In this document: one piece after another, positions 18,520-27,158 of the stretch | How the letters are laid out: each line of letters begins with the position of its first letter | How positions within the stretch are numbered: the stretch's first letter is position 1 | Source: Rhizosaccharibacter radicis | GTDB lineage: Bacteria; Pseudomonadota; Alphaproteobacteria; Acetobacterales; Acetobacteraceae | Assembly (NCBI GenBank): GCA_024508355.1 | Contig: JAMZEJ010000005.1 | Location: forward strand, 293,354-357,353 | Direction of reading: 5' to 3' | DNA: 64,000 nt | Notes under the pieces: generated by a model | The model's database searches: none | What the model saw: only the letters and a program-made list of their open reading frames with translations | What the model was told of the DNA's origin: nothing | Translations under genes and position numbers: made by a program

Positions 18520-18557
18520 CGGATTATGCGCGCTTCCGGAAGCACACGTATAATCCG
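18520..18557. repeat. nested inverted repeat in convergent gap
   Basis: Outer arms CGGATTAT (18520-18527) and ATAATCCG (18550-18557) enclose a second perfect palindrome GCTTCCGGAAGC (18532-18543). It lies in the 262-bp gap between the DUF3072 gene and the convergent MetC-like gene, 83 bp past the latter's stop. It could fold as an RNA structure that ends transcription, or bind a dimeric protein. The rest of the gap (18379-18640) shows nothing else. Confidence 0.5.
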
Positions 18558-18640
18558 GCCGTCCCGGCCCCAGGGCACTCGTCAGCACCTCCGCGGCCAT
18601 GACCCGAGAGCATCGGGGCTTCACCCGGAACCCGGCCTGC

Positions 18641-19927
18641 TCAACAGGCAGCGCGCAGCACCGCCAAGCCACCTTCCAGATCGGCGATAAGATCGGCCGG
18701 GTCTTCGAGACCGATATGAAGCCGGAGGCCGGGGCCCTCCACGATCCGGCGATGATCCCGCGTCGTGAGCCCCGACGACGGCAACGCCAGGCTTTCCCAA
18801 CCGCCCCAGGACGCTCCGAGCCCGAATGCGCCCAGCGCGGCCACCATGTCCTCGACGCAGGAAGCGCGGAACTCCGGCCGGAACAACACACCGAACAGGC
18901 TGCTGGCACCCTCGAAATCGCGCCGCCAATGCGCATGTCCCGGACAGCCCGACAGGGCGGGATGAAGCACCCTCGCCACCTCTTCCCGATCCTGCAGCCA
19001 CCGGGCAACCTCGAGAGCGGTGCGGGTCTGGCGTTCCATCCGCACGCCGAGCGTGCGCAGACCCCTCAGCACCAGCCAGCAATCGTCCGGCGCGCCGTGC
19101 AGGCCGAGATTCACCGCGGCGTCACGCAGCACCCGCCAGTCGGTCTCGTCGCGCACCGTGATGGCCCCGAGCACCACGTCGGCGTGACCGGAGGGATATT
19201 TGGTCAGGGCCTGGATCGACACGTCCACCCCGTGGCGGAACGGCTGGAACACGTGGATGCCCCAGGTGTTGTCCATCAGCAGCTTGGCGCCCTGCGCATG
19301 CGCGACCCGGGCCAGCATCGGCACGTCCTGCACCTCGAAGCTGTGGCTGCCCGGGCTTTCGGCGAACACCACCTGGGTGGTGGGCCGCATCAGTTCCTCG
19401 AGCCCGGTCTCGTCGATCAGCGGGTCGTAGTAGGTGGTTTCCACGCCCATCCGCTTCAGGATGGTGTCGCAGAAGCGCCGGGTCGGGCCGTAGACGCTGT
19501 CCGGCATCAGGCAATGGCCGCCCGCGCCGAGAAAGGTCAGCAGCGCGGTCGTGCAGGCGGCGAGGCCGGACGGAACGACTTGGCAATGGGTGCCACCCTC
19601 GATGGCGGCGATGGCTTCTTCCAGCGCGAACTGGTTGGGACCGCCCATCGCGCCGTAGATCAGCTGGTGCGAGTAGCGGCCGGCACTCCGGCCGCGCATC
19701 TCGTCCATGCTCTCGTAGAGCACGGTGGAGCCCCTTTCGACGGGCGCGTTGACATAGGCCGGTCCCTGCGCCGTCCCGGACAGCCCCTCGCCATCGGCAT
19801 CGCCGCCGCCATGCCGCCGTGCCAGCCGGGGCAGCACGCGCGAAAGCCTGCCCCACGCCGCGGCGGGGTCGGCGGCAGGGTCTTCCCGGTCGGGCGCGGC
19901 ATCGCGAGGGCCGAACAAGTCATTCAT
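18641..19927 (-). CDS. metC: cystathionine beta-lyase-type PLP enzyme
   Basis: A Cys/Met-metabolism PLP enzyme of 428 residues. Seen: YSHQLIYGAMGGPNQFALEEAI in the N-terminal third, the substrate/PLP segment PSGLAACTTALL, the Asp pair partner in LLMDNTWG, and the PLP lysine in ALTKYPSGHAD. The sequence is closest in type to bacterial MetC, which splits cystathionine to homocysteine, pyruvate and ammonia. The ATG at 19927 overlaps the sulfurtransferase stop (ATGA). The frame upstream of it belongs to that gene's DNA. Forming an operon with a sulfurtransferase supports a role in cysteine/methionine sulfur handling. The precise substrate is inferred. Confidence 0.88.
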   Translation of the reverse strand: MNDLFGPRDAAPDREDPAADPAAAWGRLSRVLPRLARRHGGGDADGEGLSGTAQGPAYVNAPVERGSTVLYESMDEMRGRSAGRYSHQLIYGAMGGPNQFALEEAIAAIEGGTHCQVVPSGLAACTTALLTFLGAGGHCLMPDSVYGPTRRFCDTILKRMGVETTYYDPLIDETGLEELMRPTTQVVFAESPGSHSFEVQDVPMLARVAHAQGAKLLMDNTWGIHVFQPFRHGVDVSIQALTKYPSGHADVVLGAITVRDETDWRVLRDAAVNLGLHGAPDDCWLVLRGLRTLGVRMERQTRTALEVARWLQDREEVARVLHPALSGCPGHAHWRRDFEGASSLFGVLFRPEFRASCVEDMVAALGAFGLGASWGGWESLALPSSGLTTRDHRRIVEGPGLRLHIGLEDPADLIADLEGGLAVLRAAC

Positions 19928-20817
19928 GCCGCATCCTCCGCCGCCGTGTTGTCGCCTAACGCCCGCGGAAAGCCCGGCGCGCGCGCCCATTCGGTCCAGG
20001 ATCCGTCGAACATCGCCCCCGGTGGCAGCCCCGCCACCGACAGCGCGAGCGATAGCACGGAGGCGGTGAGCCCGGACCCGCAACTCGTCACCACGCGATC
20101 CTGGGGCGAGGCGATCACCGTCGCGAACAGCGCGCGGAGCTCATCCGCCGGCTTCAGGCACCCCGCAGCATCGAGCAGCCGGGCGAAAGGCAGGTTGCGA
20201 CTCCCGGGAATATGGCCGCCAGGCAATCCAGCCCTGGGCTCCGGTGCGGTGCCGGCGAAGCGGCCGGCCGACCGGGCGTCCAGAACGGCGATGCCCGCCC
20301 CGCCGGCCAGGATCCGTCCCGAGATCGCCGCCATCTCGCCAAGGCCCACCAGCCGCTCGGTGCGCAGACGGGGCACGAAGCCGCCGGCCGCGGCCGGTGC
20401 CGCCGGCCCGGCTTCCAGCATCAGGCCCGTGCGGCGCCAGGCCGGCAGGCCGCCATCGAGCACGCTCACCCGGTCATGTCCGAACAGCCCGAACAGCCAC
20501 CAGCCGCGCGCGGCCGACACCAATCCACCCTGATCGTAGAGGACCACGTGATCCTCGTTGTCGATGCCGAGCTCCGACGCGAGACGTCCGAAACGGCCCT
20601 GACTCGGCACCATGTGCGGCAGGTCGGTGTCCGGGTCCGAGAAGAGCTCGATGTCGAACCGCCGGGCGCCGGGAAGATGGGCCGCCTCGAACGCCGCCGC
20701 GGGATCGAAGTCTTCGCCGGGCAACAGGGTGGTGGCGTCCAGCACCACGGGCGGACGCCCACCCGCGGGCTCTTCCATCAGTTTCGCGAGCCCGGCCGGC
20801 GTCAACAGCGTCGTCAT
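19924..20817 (-). CDS. sseA: 3-mercaptopyruvate/thiosulfate sulfurtransferase
   Basis: A two-domain rhodanese of 297 residues. The N-terminal inactive domain includes HLPGARRFDIELFSDPD (47-63) and WWLFGLFGH. The C-terminal active domain carries the catalytic Cys246 in CGSGLT (246-251). That loop matches the mercaptopyruvate sulfurtransferase type (CGSGVT) rather than the rhodanese CRKGVT. It transfers sulfur from 3-mercaptopyruvate to an acceptor in the cytosol. The ATG at 20817, preceded by GAGG, gives the family N-terminus. A frame start at 20868 is less likely. It is coupled to the MetC-like gene by a four-base overlap. Confidence 0.9.
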   Translation of the reverse strand: MTTLLTPAGLAKLMEEPAGGRPPVVLDATTLLPGEDFDPAAAFEAAHLPGARRFDIELFSDPDTDLPHMVPSQGRFGRLASELGIDNEDHVVLYDQGGLVSAARGWWLFGLFGHDRVSVLDGGLPAWRRTGLMLEAGPAAPAAAGGFVPRLRTERLVGLGEMAAISGRILAGGAGIAVLDARSAGRFAGTAPEPRAGLPGGHIPGSRNLPFARLLDAAGCLKPADELRALFATVIASPQDRVVTSCGSGLTASVLSLALSVAGLPPGAMFDGSWTEWARAPGFPRALGDNTAAEDAA

Positions 20818-20889
20818 GCCGACCTCATCCTCGTCCAGGTCACGCGGGAGGGGAAAAGGGCTCCCCACCCGGCCAGAGGAGGGAAGAAA

Positions 20890-21747
20890 TCACCCCGCGC
20901 CGTGGGCCGCAAGCACGGCTCGGACCCGCGCGGCGGCGGCCGGGCCCTTCAGCGAGTCGCGCCACATGGCTTCCGCCACCCGCTGGTGGGTGCTCACCGC
21001 CTCGGGCGCCGCGGTCACCAGCGCCACCCCACCGCCATCGACGCCGCTATCGGTCCGGAACGGGTTGATGGCGAGCGTCGCGCGGTCTCGCTGGCGCAGC
21101 AACATGCAGTTGGTCCCTGGCTCCTGCTCGACCAGCAGTCCGAACTGCAGCCCCATCGGCTCGGCCTCGAGCAGTTCCGCCACCTGGACCGCCTCCTGCG
21201 CCGCGACCGCCCGGCAGCGCGCGCGGAGCGGCTCATCCAGGGGCAGGCCAGCGAACAGCCCCTTCTCCAGCATCCGTACCAGCGCCCCTTCGGGCATCAT
21301 GGCGATGATGCCAGGGCGGCGCGCCTGATAGCCGCGCTTGCGGGCGGCCAGCACGGACAGGAGCTGATCCACCGGAGCGGTGTCCTCGCCGGCCAGATGC
21401 GACAACACGTCGCGCAGCAGGAAGTCGTAGGACGCGGAAGTGACGGGAAAGCAGAGCGGGTCGGCCACCTGCAGGATCTGGTCGGCGGTTTCCTCGATCT
21501 GCCGGATCCGCTCGAAGAAGCCGACCGCGCGGCTGTAGTATTCGACGCCGATGCCCAGCAGCGACAAGGGCGACACGCGCAACAACTCGGCGAGGCGCTG
21601 CACGGTGTCGAGCTTGATCACCTCGCCCTTCTCGTAGCGGTAGAGCGCCGCCCGCGACACGCCCAGCCGAGCCGCGATCTCCTCGGCGCGCATGCCGGAT
21701 TCCATCCGGTAGGCGCGGAGCTGCTGACCGATCTCGTGAAGACGCAT
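20890..21747 (-). CDS. XRE-family transcriptional regulator with long C-terminal domain
   Basis: A 285-residue regulator. The helix-turn-helix lies at 22-42 (EEIAARLGVSRAALYRYEKG) in a cro/cI-type domain covering about 1-65. The remaining 220 residues form a mostly helical domain without a cupin or peptidase motif that I can recognise, perhaps a ligand sensor. It is first in the minus-strand unit with the sulfurtransferase and MetC-like genes (72-bp gap), so control of sulfur amino-acid metabolism is a reasonable guess. Repeats upstream of its start are candidate binding sites. Confidence 0.85.
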   Translation of the reverse strand: MRLHEIGQQLRAYRMESGMRAEEIAARLGVSRAALYRYEKGEVIKLDTVQRLAELLRVSPLSLLGIGVEYYSRAVGFFERIRQIEETADQILQVADPLCFPVTSASYDFLLRDVLSHLAGEDTAPVDQLLSVLAARKRGYQARRPGIIAMMPEGALVRMLEKGLFAGLPLDEPLRARCRAVAAQEAVQVAELLEAEPMGLQFGLLVEQEPGTNCMLLRQRDRATLAINPFRTDSGVDGGGVALVTAAPEAVSTHQRVAEAMWRDSLKGPAAAARVRAVLAAHGAG

Positions 21748-22046
21748 GGACCTGCCCCGACAAGCTGGTTGAAAGCCGTCATCCGGGCTGAGCCGGGGGA
21801 CGGTATTCCCCCGCCTTCGCCCAATAACGGAACGATAACGAAAAATTTGCGGCGTTGTCCATCTATCTCACAAAAGTGGGAGGACCCGTCGCGGTCGAGG
21901 CAGCGCGCCGCGGTGGGAGACGTGAGTTGGCGCCGGGGACAGGTTCGTGACACGGTGCGCCCCCGCGGCGCAGCAGGGCGCATCCGGGCGATCGGAAGGC
22001 TCGCCCGTCGGGCTGGAGCCGGGGGGCCGGAGCGGGGGAGCGGGCG
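21748..22046. promoter_or_regulatory. divergent promoter region with inverted and direct repeats
   Basis: This 299-bp gap separates the XRE regulator (minus) and the permease gene (plus). It contains a perfect 7-bp inverted repeat CGGGGGA/TCCCCCG at 21794-21813 and a direct repeat ATAACG at 21824-21829 and 21835-21840, spaced by 11 bp, about one helical turn. The stretch 21820-21880 is strikingly AT-rich. On the minus strand TGGACA at 21857-21862 could serve as a -35 box, but no good -10 box is placed. These sites may bind the XRE protein; that is inference. Confidence 0.35.
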
Positions 22047-23132
22047 ATGGCCGAGCGGATCATGATGGGACTTCTGCTGGGCGGCGTCGCCGCCGGCTGC
22101 ATCGTGGTCCTGTATCCCTTCTTCTCCGCGATCCTGTGGGCGGCGATCCTGGTGTTCACCACGTGGCCGGTCTTCATCCGGCTTCGCTCGCGGCTGGGCC
22201 GGCTGCCGGCCGCGATGCTGATGACGGTGATCACCGCGTTCGTGGTGGTGATGCCCATCGGCCTGGTCGCGTCGGCGAGCGTGGAGGACGCACCGGGCAT
22301 CCTGGCCGCGGTGCAGAAGCTGGCCGCGCTGGGCCTCCCCCCGGCCCCCGCCTGGGTGATGCATGTTCCCTTCGCCGGGCGGCAGCTCACCGAAAGCTGG
22401 AACCACTGGTCGGCCGATGTCAGCGCCGCCGGGGCGGCCATCCAGCCCTATCTCGGCCTGATCGCCACCAAGGCTCTGGGGCTGCTGGTGCAGATCGCCA
22501 GCGGGCTGCTGCAGCTGGTGCTGGCGCTGTTCATCGGCTTCTTCTTCTGGATCGGAGGCGATGCGCTGGGCAACACCCTCGCGGGTGCCCTGCGCCGCAT
22601 CGCCGGCACGTATGCCGACCGGCTGATCTCGGTGATCACCGCCACCATCCGCGGCACCGTCTACGGCATCCTCGGCACCGCCATCGTCCAGGGCTTCCTG
22701 ACCGCGACCGGCTTCTGGCTGGTGGCCCTCCCGAGCCCGGTGCTGTTCGGCGGCATCGCGGCGTTCGTGGCGGTGCTGCCGATCGGTGCGCCGCTGGTCT
22801 GGGTGCCGGCCGCGATCTGGCTCGCCCTGTCCCATCACCTCGCCCGCGGCATCGTGCTGGCGGTGTGGGGCGTGGTGCTGATCTCCGGGGCGGACCACGT
22901 CATCCGCCCGATGTTCATCGCGCGGGGCGCGCAGATGCCCTATCTGCTGACCGTGCTGGGTGTGCTCGGCGGCATCGTCGCCTTCGGCGGACTGGGCATC
23001 TTCCTCGGGCCGGTCCTGCTCGGAGTGGGCTACATGTTGACGGTCGAGTTCTCGGCCGCGCCGAACGCCGGGCGGCCCGATCCGTTAGCCGCTCCGCCAT
23101 TCCCCCACGACGGAGCCCCGCCCCGGGCATGA
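22047..23132 (+). CDS. AI-2E/PerM-family membrane permease
   Basis: A 361-residue integral inner-membrane protein with about seven to eight helices. It opens with the typical paired N-terminal helices (IMMGLLLGGVAAGCIVVLYP). A soluble loop follows, then a C-terminal set with GTVYGILGTAIVQGFLTATGFW and a conserved GGIVAFGGLGIFLGPVLL block. This is the AI-2E transporter (TqsA/YdiK/PerM) family, whose members export diverse small molecules or antiport ions. The substrate is not readable. Its TGA overlaps the start of the next gene, so the two are co-translated. Confidence 0.9.
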   Translation: MAERIMMGLLLGGVAAGCIVVLYPFFSAILWAAILVFTTWPVFIRLRSRLGRLPAAMLMTVITAFVVVMPIGLVASASVEDAPGILAAVQKLAALGLPPAPAWVMHVPFAGRQLTESWNHWSADVSAAGAAIQPYLGLIATKALGLLVQIASGLLQLVLALFIGFFFWIGGDALGNTLAGALRRIAGTYADRLISVITATIRGTVYGILGTAIVQGFLTATGFWLVALPSPVLFGGIAAFVAVLPIGAPLVWVPAAIWLALSHHLARGIVLAVWGVVLISGADHVIRPMFIARGAQMPYLLTVLGVLGGIVAFGGLGIFLGPVLLGVGYMLTVEFSAAPNAGRPDPLAAPPFPHDGAPPRA

Positions 23133-24097
23133 CAGCGACCGCCCCCACCTCCCGTATCGTCGGCCAGGCCGCCGAGCCTGTGCCGCACGAGGCGCCGCCG
23201 GCCTCGGGCAACGGCGGTGCGACGCCATCGGCGGAGCCGGTGCCCGAAATCCGGGCGGCCCCCCGCCCGTTCCTGTCGCCGGTCGGGGCGGCTTTCGTTG
23301 ATCCGGCCGTCGACGAGCTTTCGGTCGTGAACGCGGCGCTCGCCAGTCCGCCCTCGCGCCGCTCCGCACCGGGCGGGATGCCGGGCGCCCGCATCGGCGG
23401 GAGAAGCGTTCCGCGGGATCCGGTCGCGCACGAAGCCACCCATCCGGGACAGGGCCCTGCCGAACTGACCATCGTCAGCTGGAACCTGCTGCGGCGCGTG
23501 GGCGCTTCGTTGGAAGACGTGATGCGCTTGATCGATCGCGAGCGGCCCGATCTGCTGCTGATGCAGGAGGCCACGCACGAGATCGACGGCCTGCCGGAGC
23601 GCATCGGCGGTCATTATGCCCGCTCCCCCCTGCCCGGACGCATCCATGGTGTCGCGTGCTGGAGCCCGACGCCGTTCCGGGCCGAACCGGCGGTCCATGC
23701 CCTGCAGCCCGGGGCGCTGGTGAAGCGGGTCTGCCAGATCATCGAGCTGGGCCCGTTCGCGATCGCCAACGTGCATCTTTCGCACGGCCAGATGCTCAAC
23801 CGCCGCCAGCTCCGGCTGATCGCCGGGCTGCTGCCGCCTCAGGCCGCGGTGCTCGGCGATTTCAACCTCGTGGGGCCTTGCATGGTGCCGGGCTTCCGCG
23901 ACGTGGGACCGCGCGCGCCCACTCACCGCATGGCCGACATGGTGCCGATCCGGCTGGATCGCTGCCTGGCGCGGGCTCTCGAGTGCACCGAGGCGCGCGT
24001 GCTCCCACACCGCCCGTCCGATCACCACCCGATCCAGGTGCGGCTGCGGCTGGCGGAGGAGGCGCGGCCGCCTCGCCGCCGGCTGTTCTACAGATAG
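23129..24097 (+). CDS. endonuclease/exonuclease/phosphatase-family protein
   Basis: A 322-residue metal-dependent phosphodiesterase of the EEP superfamily. The catalytic motifs are present in order: SWNLLRR, LLLMQEAT, NVHLSHGQ, LGDFN and the C-terminal SDHHPI. The first 110 residues are Pro/Ala/Gly-rich and without structure, an unusual N-terminal extension. The ATG at 23129 overlaps the permease stop (ATGA). The 3' end overlaps the convergent cardiolipin synthase gene by ten bases. EEP proteins near PLD-type phospholipid enzymes are common and suggest a lipid or nucleic-acid phosphodiester substrate. The true substrate is unknown. Confidence 0.87.
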   Translation: MTATAPTSRIVGQAAEPVPHEAPPASGNGGATPSAEPVPEIRAAPRPFLSPVGAAFVDPAVDELSVVNAALASPPSRRSAPGGMPGARIGGRSVPRDPVAHEATHPGQGPAELTIVSWNLLRRVGASLEDVMRLIDRERPDLLLMQEATHEIDGLPERIGGHYARSPLPGRIHGVACWSPTPFRAEPAVHALQPGALVKRVCQIIELGPFAIANVHLSHGQMLNRRQLRLIAGLLPPQAAVLGDFNLVGPCMVPGFRDVGPRAPTHRMADMVPIRLDRCLARALECTEARVLPHRPSDHHPIQVRLRLAEEARPPRRRLFYR

Positions 24098-25536
24098 GGC
24101 AGCATCAGCCGCGCCGCCTGGTCGCGCAGGCGACGGGGGAAGTTGCGCTTGTCGAGATCGTGGTGGGTCACCCGCCGATGCCGGTGCTCGCGGATATAGT
24201 CGTCGAGCCGCACCGCGTTCAGCTCGTCGTAGATCTCCACGTTCAGCTCGAAATTGAGCCGCAGGCTGCGCACGTCGAGATTGGCGGAGCCGATGAAGCT
24301 CCAGAAACGGTCCACCACCATCAGCTTCGAGTGGTTGAACGGTGCCCGGGCCAGCCAGATCCGTGCTCCCGCTTCCAGCAGCGGGCCGTTGTTGGCGTCG
24401 CGCGCCCAGTCGACCAGCCGCTGGTTGCTCTGCTCCGGCACCACCACGTCGATCTCGATGCCGCGCATCGCCGCCATCGCCAGCACGGTCAACAGCCGTT
24501 CGTCCGGCAGGAAATAGGGCGTCATCAACCGGATGGACCGCCGCGCCATCGCGAGGCCCTGCATGATGGCGAACTCGATCTTCTCGATGTCGGTGTCCGG
24601 GCCTGACGTGACGACCCGCATCAGGGCGTCGCCCACCGGCTCCTGCTCGGGAAAGAAGAGGTCCTGATCCAGATCCTCGCCCGTGGTGAACACCCAGTCC
24701 CGGGCGAACGCTTCGGTGAGCTGGTGCACCACGGGCCCTCGCAGCTCGAAATGCGTGTCCGACACCGGATGCTTCGGCTTGAAGCGGAGCACGTTCTCCC
24801 GGGCGATGTTGAGACCGCCGGTGAAGCCGGTCAGTCCGTCCACCACCAGGATCTTCTTGTGGGTGCGCAAATTGATGAACGGCATGCGCCACGGCCAGAC
24901 CGAGTGCATGAAGCGCACCGTCGGCACCTTGGCCGCGCGCAGCCGGCGGGCGGCCTTGCAGCGGAAATAGCCCGAGCCGATCCCGTCCATCATCACCCGG
25001 ACCGCCACGCCGCGCGCGGAAGCGGCGATCAGCGCGTCCACGAAGCGACCACCCGCCTCGTCGTCATGCAGGATGTAGGAGCAGATCAACACCGATCGCC
25101 GCGCCGCGCCGATCGAGTCCAGCATCACCGGATAGGCCGTGTCGCCGTCATGAAAGCAGCGCGCCGCGTTGCCGCCGAGCAATGGTCGCCCGGTGAGACG
25201 GCCCACGGCCTCGCTCAACAGGGCGTAGGGGCCATGCAGCTCGCGCCGGCGGGTGGATACGCCGCGCCGGCTCGACCAGGGCCGCCGGCGCACCAAGCGC
25301 TGGGCCAGCCGGCGGACGCGGTTGACGCCGAACATCACGTAAAGGACCCCGCCGGACATCGGCGCCAGCCAGCACAGCCCGATCCAGCCGATGGACGCGC
25401 CGATATCGCGCTTGGTGCGCAGCACGTGCAGCGTCACCAGCACCGACACCAGCAGCCGCAGGCCGGCCAGCACGATCCCGGTGACCTGCAGGCCCTGCGT
25501 GGTCAGGCTCCAGCCGACGAAACCGGGGACGCTCAC
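24088..25536 (-). CDS. cls: cardiolipin synthase, PLD family
   Basis: A 482-residue membrane-bound enzyme that joins phosphatidylglycerol molecules to cardiolipin. Two N-terminal hydrophobic helices (about 8-35 and 45-68) are followed by two phospholipase D domains. The HxKxxxxD motifs are HKKILVVD near 222-229 and HSKLMVVD near 401-408, each followed by the Gly-Gly/Ser-containing loop (GGLNIARE, GSANLDVRS). The start is a GTG at 25536. The gene diverges from yraN by 50 bp and overlaps the EEP gene tail to tail. Confidence 0.93.
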   Translation of the reverse strand: MSVPGFVGWSLTTQGLQVTGIVLAGLRLLVSVLVTLHVLRTKRDIGASIGWIGLCWLAPMSGGVLYVMFGVNRVRRLAQRLVRRRPWSSRRGVSTRRRELHGPYALLSEAVGRLTGRPLLGGNAARCFHDGDTAYPVMLDSIGAARRSVLICSYILHDDEAGGRFVDALIAASARGVAVRVMMDGIGSGYFRCKAARRLRAAKVPTVRFMHSVWPWRMPFINLRTHKKILVVDGLTGFTGGLNIARENVLRFKPKHPVSDTHFELRGPVVHQLTEAFARDWVFTTGEDLDQDLFFPEQEPVGDALMRVVTSGPDTDIEKIEFAIMQGLAMARRSIRLMTPYFLPDERLLTVLAMAAMRGIEIDVVVPEQSNQRLVDWARDANNGPLLEAGARIWLARAPFNHSKLMVVDRFWSFIGSANLDVRSLRLNFELNVEIYDELNAVRLDDYIREHRHRRVTHHDLDKRNFPRRLRDQAARLMLPYL

Positions 25537-25586
25537 GCCCGGCCGCCGTCAACGAAGCGGCAACCAGAACGCGTCATGCTGGCGGG

Positions 25587-26012
25587 ATGCCCCCGCCCGC
25601 GCTGCCACAGCCGCCGTCCGATCCCGCGCGCCCGGCGCGAGGCAAGCGGGCATTCCGTGACGGCATGAGTGCTGAAGCGGTGGCGGCCGCGGCGCTGGAA
25701 GAAAACGGCTGGACCATTCTCGGCCGGCGGATAAGGACCGGCGCCGGCGAGATCGACCTGGTGGCGGAACGGCACGCACCGGGAGCGCCGGCGATCCTGG
25801 CTTTCATCGAGGTGAAGAAACGGAACTCGCTGGCGACCGCGGCGCATGCGCTGCGGCCTCGCCAGCGAATGCGGTTGCTGGGCGCGGCGGACGCCCTTCT
25901 GGCCCAGAACCGGGATTGGACTCACCAGCATGTCCGGTTCGACGTCATCCTGGTCGATTCCGCGGGCCGGACCCGCCGCATCGCGGACGCCTTCCGCGAA
26001 GGAGATGGTTAG
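25587..26012 (+). CDS. yraN: YraN/UPF0102-family protein
   Basis: A 141-residue protein with the UPF0102 pattern of a restriction-endonuclease-like fold: RGKRAFRDGMSAEAVAAAAL, then GAGEIDLVAE and FIEVKKR, which supply the Glu, Asp, Glu and Lys of a putative nuclease centre. Biochemical function is not established. The ATG at 25665 is a possible shorter start, but the upstream RGKRAF segment matches the family, so 25587 is used. Confidence 0.9.
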   Translation: MPPPALPQPPSDPARPARGKRAFRDGMSAEAVAAAALEENGWTILGRRIRTGAGEIDLVAERHAPGAPAILAFIEVKKRNSLATAAHALRPRQRMRLLGAADALLAQNRDWTHQHVRFDVILVDSAGRTRRIADAFREGDG

Positions 26013-26102
26013 GCCACAAGCGCTTCCCGATCACCCCGCTTCCCGCCGGCGAGCGACGGGGACGGCGCTTCTTCCGGGCCGAACAAGCCCGCCGGGCGAG
26101 AC

Positions 26103-26432
26103 TCAGCCGCGATGACGGGCCGCGCGGCGCGCCGCAGGGGCATGGTGCGCGGAGGCCTTGCGGCTGTAGCTCGCCTCCCGGACAGCCGAAACAGTGCGAG
26201 CGGCATGGCCGTGGGCGTGAGACACGCTGCGGACGCGGTAGGCCACCACCGGACGGTAGACCGGGCGCGGCGTCGCGGTGAGCGACTCCAGCGTCAGCTT
26301 GCCGGCCTCGTCGTCGGTGACCACGTGCTGGGCCAGGGCGGGAGTGGCGGCCGTCGCGGCCAAGCCGCCGAGCAGCACCAGTTCGGCCGCGCGCGAACCG
26401 ATCAATCGACGGACAAGCAGCGAAGCCGGCAT
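26103..26432 (-). CDS. small exported basic protein, unknown function
   Basis: A 109-residue product with a clear signal peptide: basic start, a hydrophobic run (AELVLLGGLAATAA) and cleavage after PALA before QHVVTDDEAGK. The mature part is short, with TLESLTATPRPVYRPVV and then a His/Arg/Ala-rich tail. The ATG at 26432 is preferred over 26450 because it gives a normal signal peptide. No family is recognised. It stands alone downstream of the glutaredoxin gene, 323 bp away. Confidence 0.6.
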   Translation of the reverse strand: MPASLLVRRLIGSRAAELVLLGGLAATAATPALAQHVVTDDEAGKLTLESLTATPRPVYRPVVAYRVRSVSHAHGHAARTVSAVREASYSRKASAHHAPAARRAARHRG

Positions 26433-26755
26433 TCTGGAACATCCCCCCAACCGGCAAGGACGCTACCCGAGCCTCACGAGTCCGACAAGCACCGTGAACA
26501 GGACGTTCCGGAAACGGAAGGGGTTTCGCTGACCGCAATCCGATCGACGCGGATCGGCCAGATGCCTTCGCCCGCGGGCCAGGCCGCGAGCACCATGCCT
26601 ACGCTTCCGATCACCCAACCCCGTCCGGGGTCGGGGCCGGACGCCCCTGAGGCCGGCGGCGCGTGCGAGACTAGCCGCGCCGCGCGCCCGGAACCGCCGG
26701 CCGACCCGTCCCGGACCGCGCCGGCGAGCCGGGACGCACGAGACCGCCGCCGATG
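26433..26755. other. gene-free spacer after the purine/grxD operon
   Basis: No gene is supported here. The short open frames are compositionally biased. The stretch must contain the end of the grxD transcript and the promoter of the small exported protein, but I find no clear terminator or promoter in it. Confidence 0.45.
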
Positions 26756-27088
26756 CTAGGCGATGACGGGAATGCCCTTCTCTTCGAACAAGGTCTGCAG
26801 TTCACCCGACTGGAACATCTCGGTGACGATGTCGCAGCCGCCGACGAACTCGCCCTTGACGTAGAGCTGGGGAATGGTCGGCCAGTTCGAGAACGACTTG
26901 ATGCCCTCGCGCAGGGAAGGATCTTCCAGCACGTTGGCGGTCTGGAACGGCACCTGAAGGTGCGACAGGATCTGCACCACACGCGCGGAGAACCCGCATT
27001 GCGGGAACATGGCATCGCCTTTCATGTAGAGCATGACCGGGTTGGCCTCGATCTCGCTCTGGATGCGCTGGGAAACCGCGTCGGCCAT
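26756..27088 (-). CDS. grxD: monothiol glutaredoxin, Grx4/CGFS type
   Basis: A 110-residue glutaredoxin with the CGFS active site at 31-34 (PQCGFSARV) and the glutathione/Fe-S residues WPTIPQLYVKGEFVGGCDI. CGFS glutaredoxins bind a shared [2Fe-2S] cluster and hand it on. They pair with BolA proteins, and the bolA gene lies just upstream in the same operon. The ATG at 27088 has a strong CAGGAGG site. An earlier in-frame start at 27226 runs into non-homologous sequence and is not used. Confidence 0.96.
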   Translation of the reverse strand: MADAVSQRIQSEIEANPVMLYMKGDAMFPQCGFSARVVQILSHLQVPFQTANVLEDPSLREGIKSFSNWPTIPQLYVKGEFVGGCDIVTEMFQSGELQTLFEEKGIPVIA

Positions 27089-27158
27089 GAAAGCCTCCTG
27101 GAAACGAATGGCGGGATAGGATGCGAGGCGACCGGCGCGACCGGTGACGCCACGCGGA

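Noticed and set aside
18609..20082. SAM riboswitch or T-box in front of the MetC-like operon
   Set aside because: The gene starts directly on the stop of the sulfurtransferase gene, so there is no leader. Nothing suitable is seen before the sulfurtransferase or the XRE gene.
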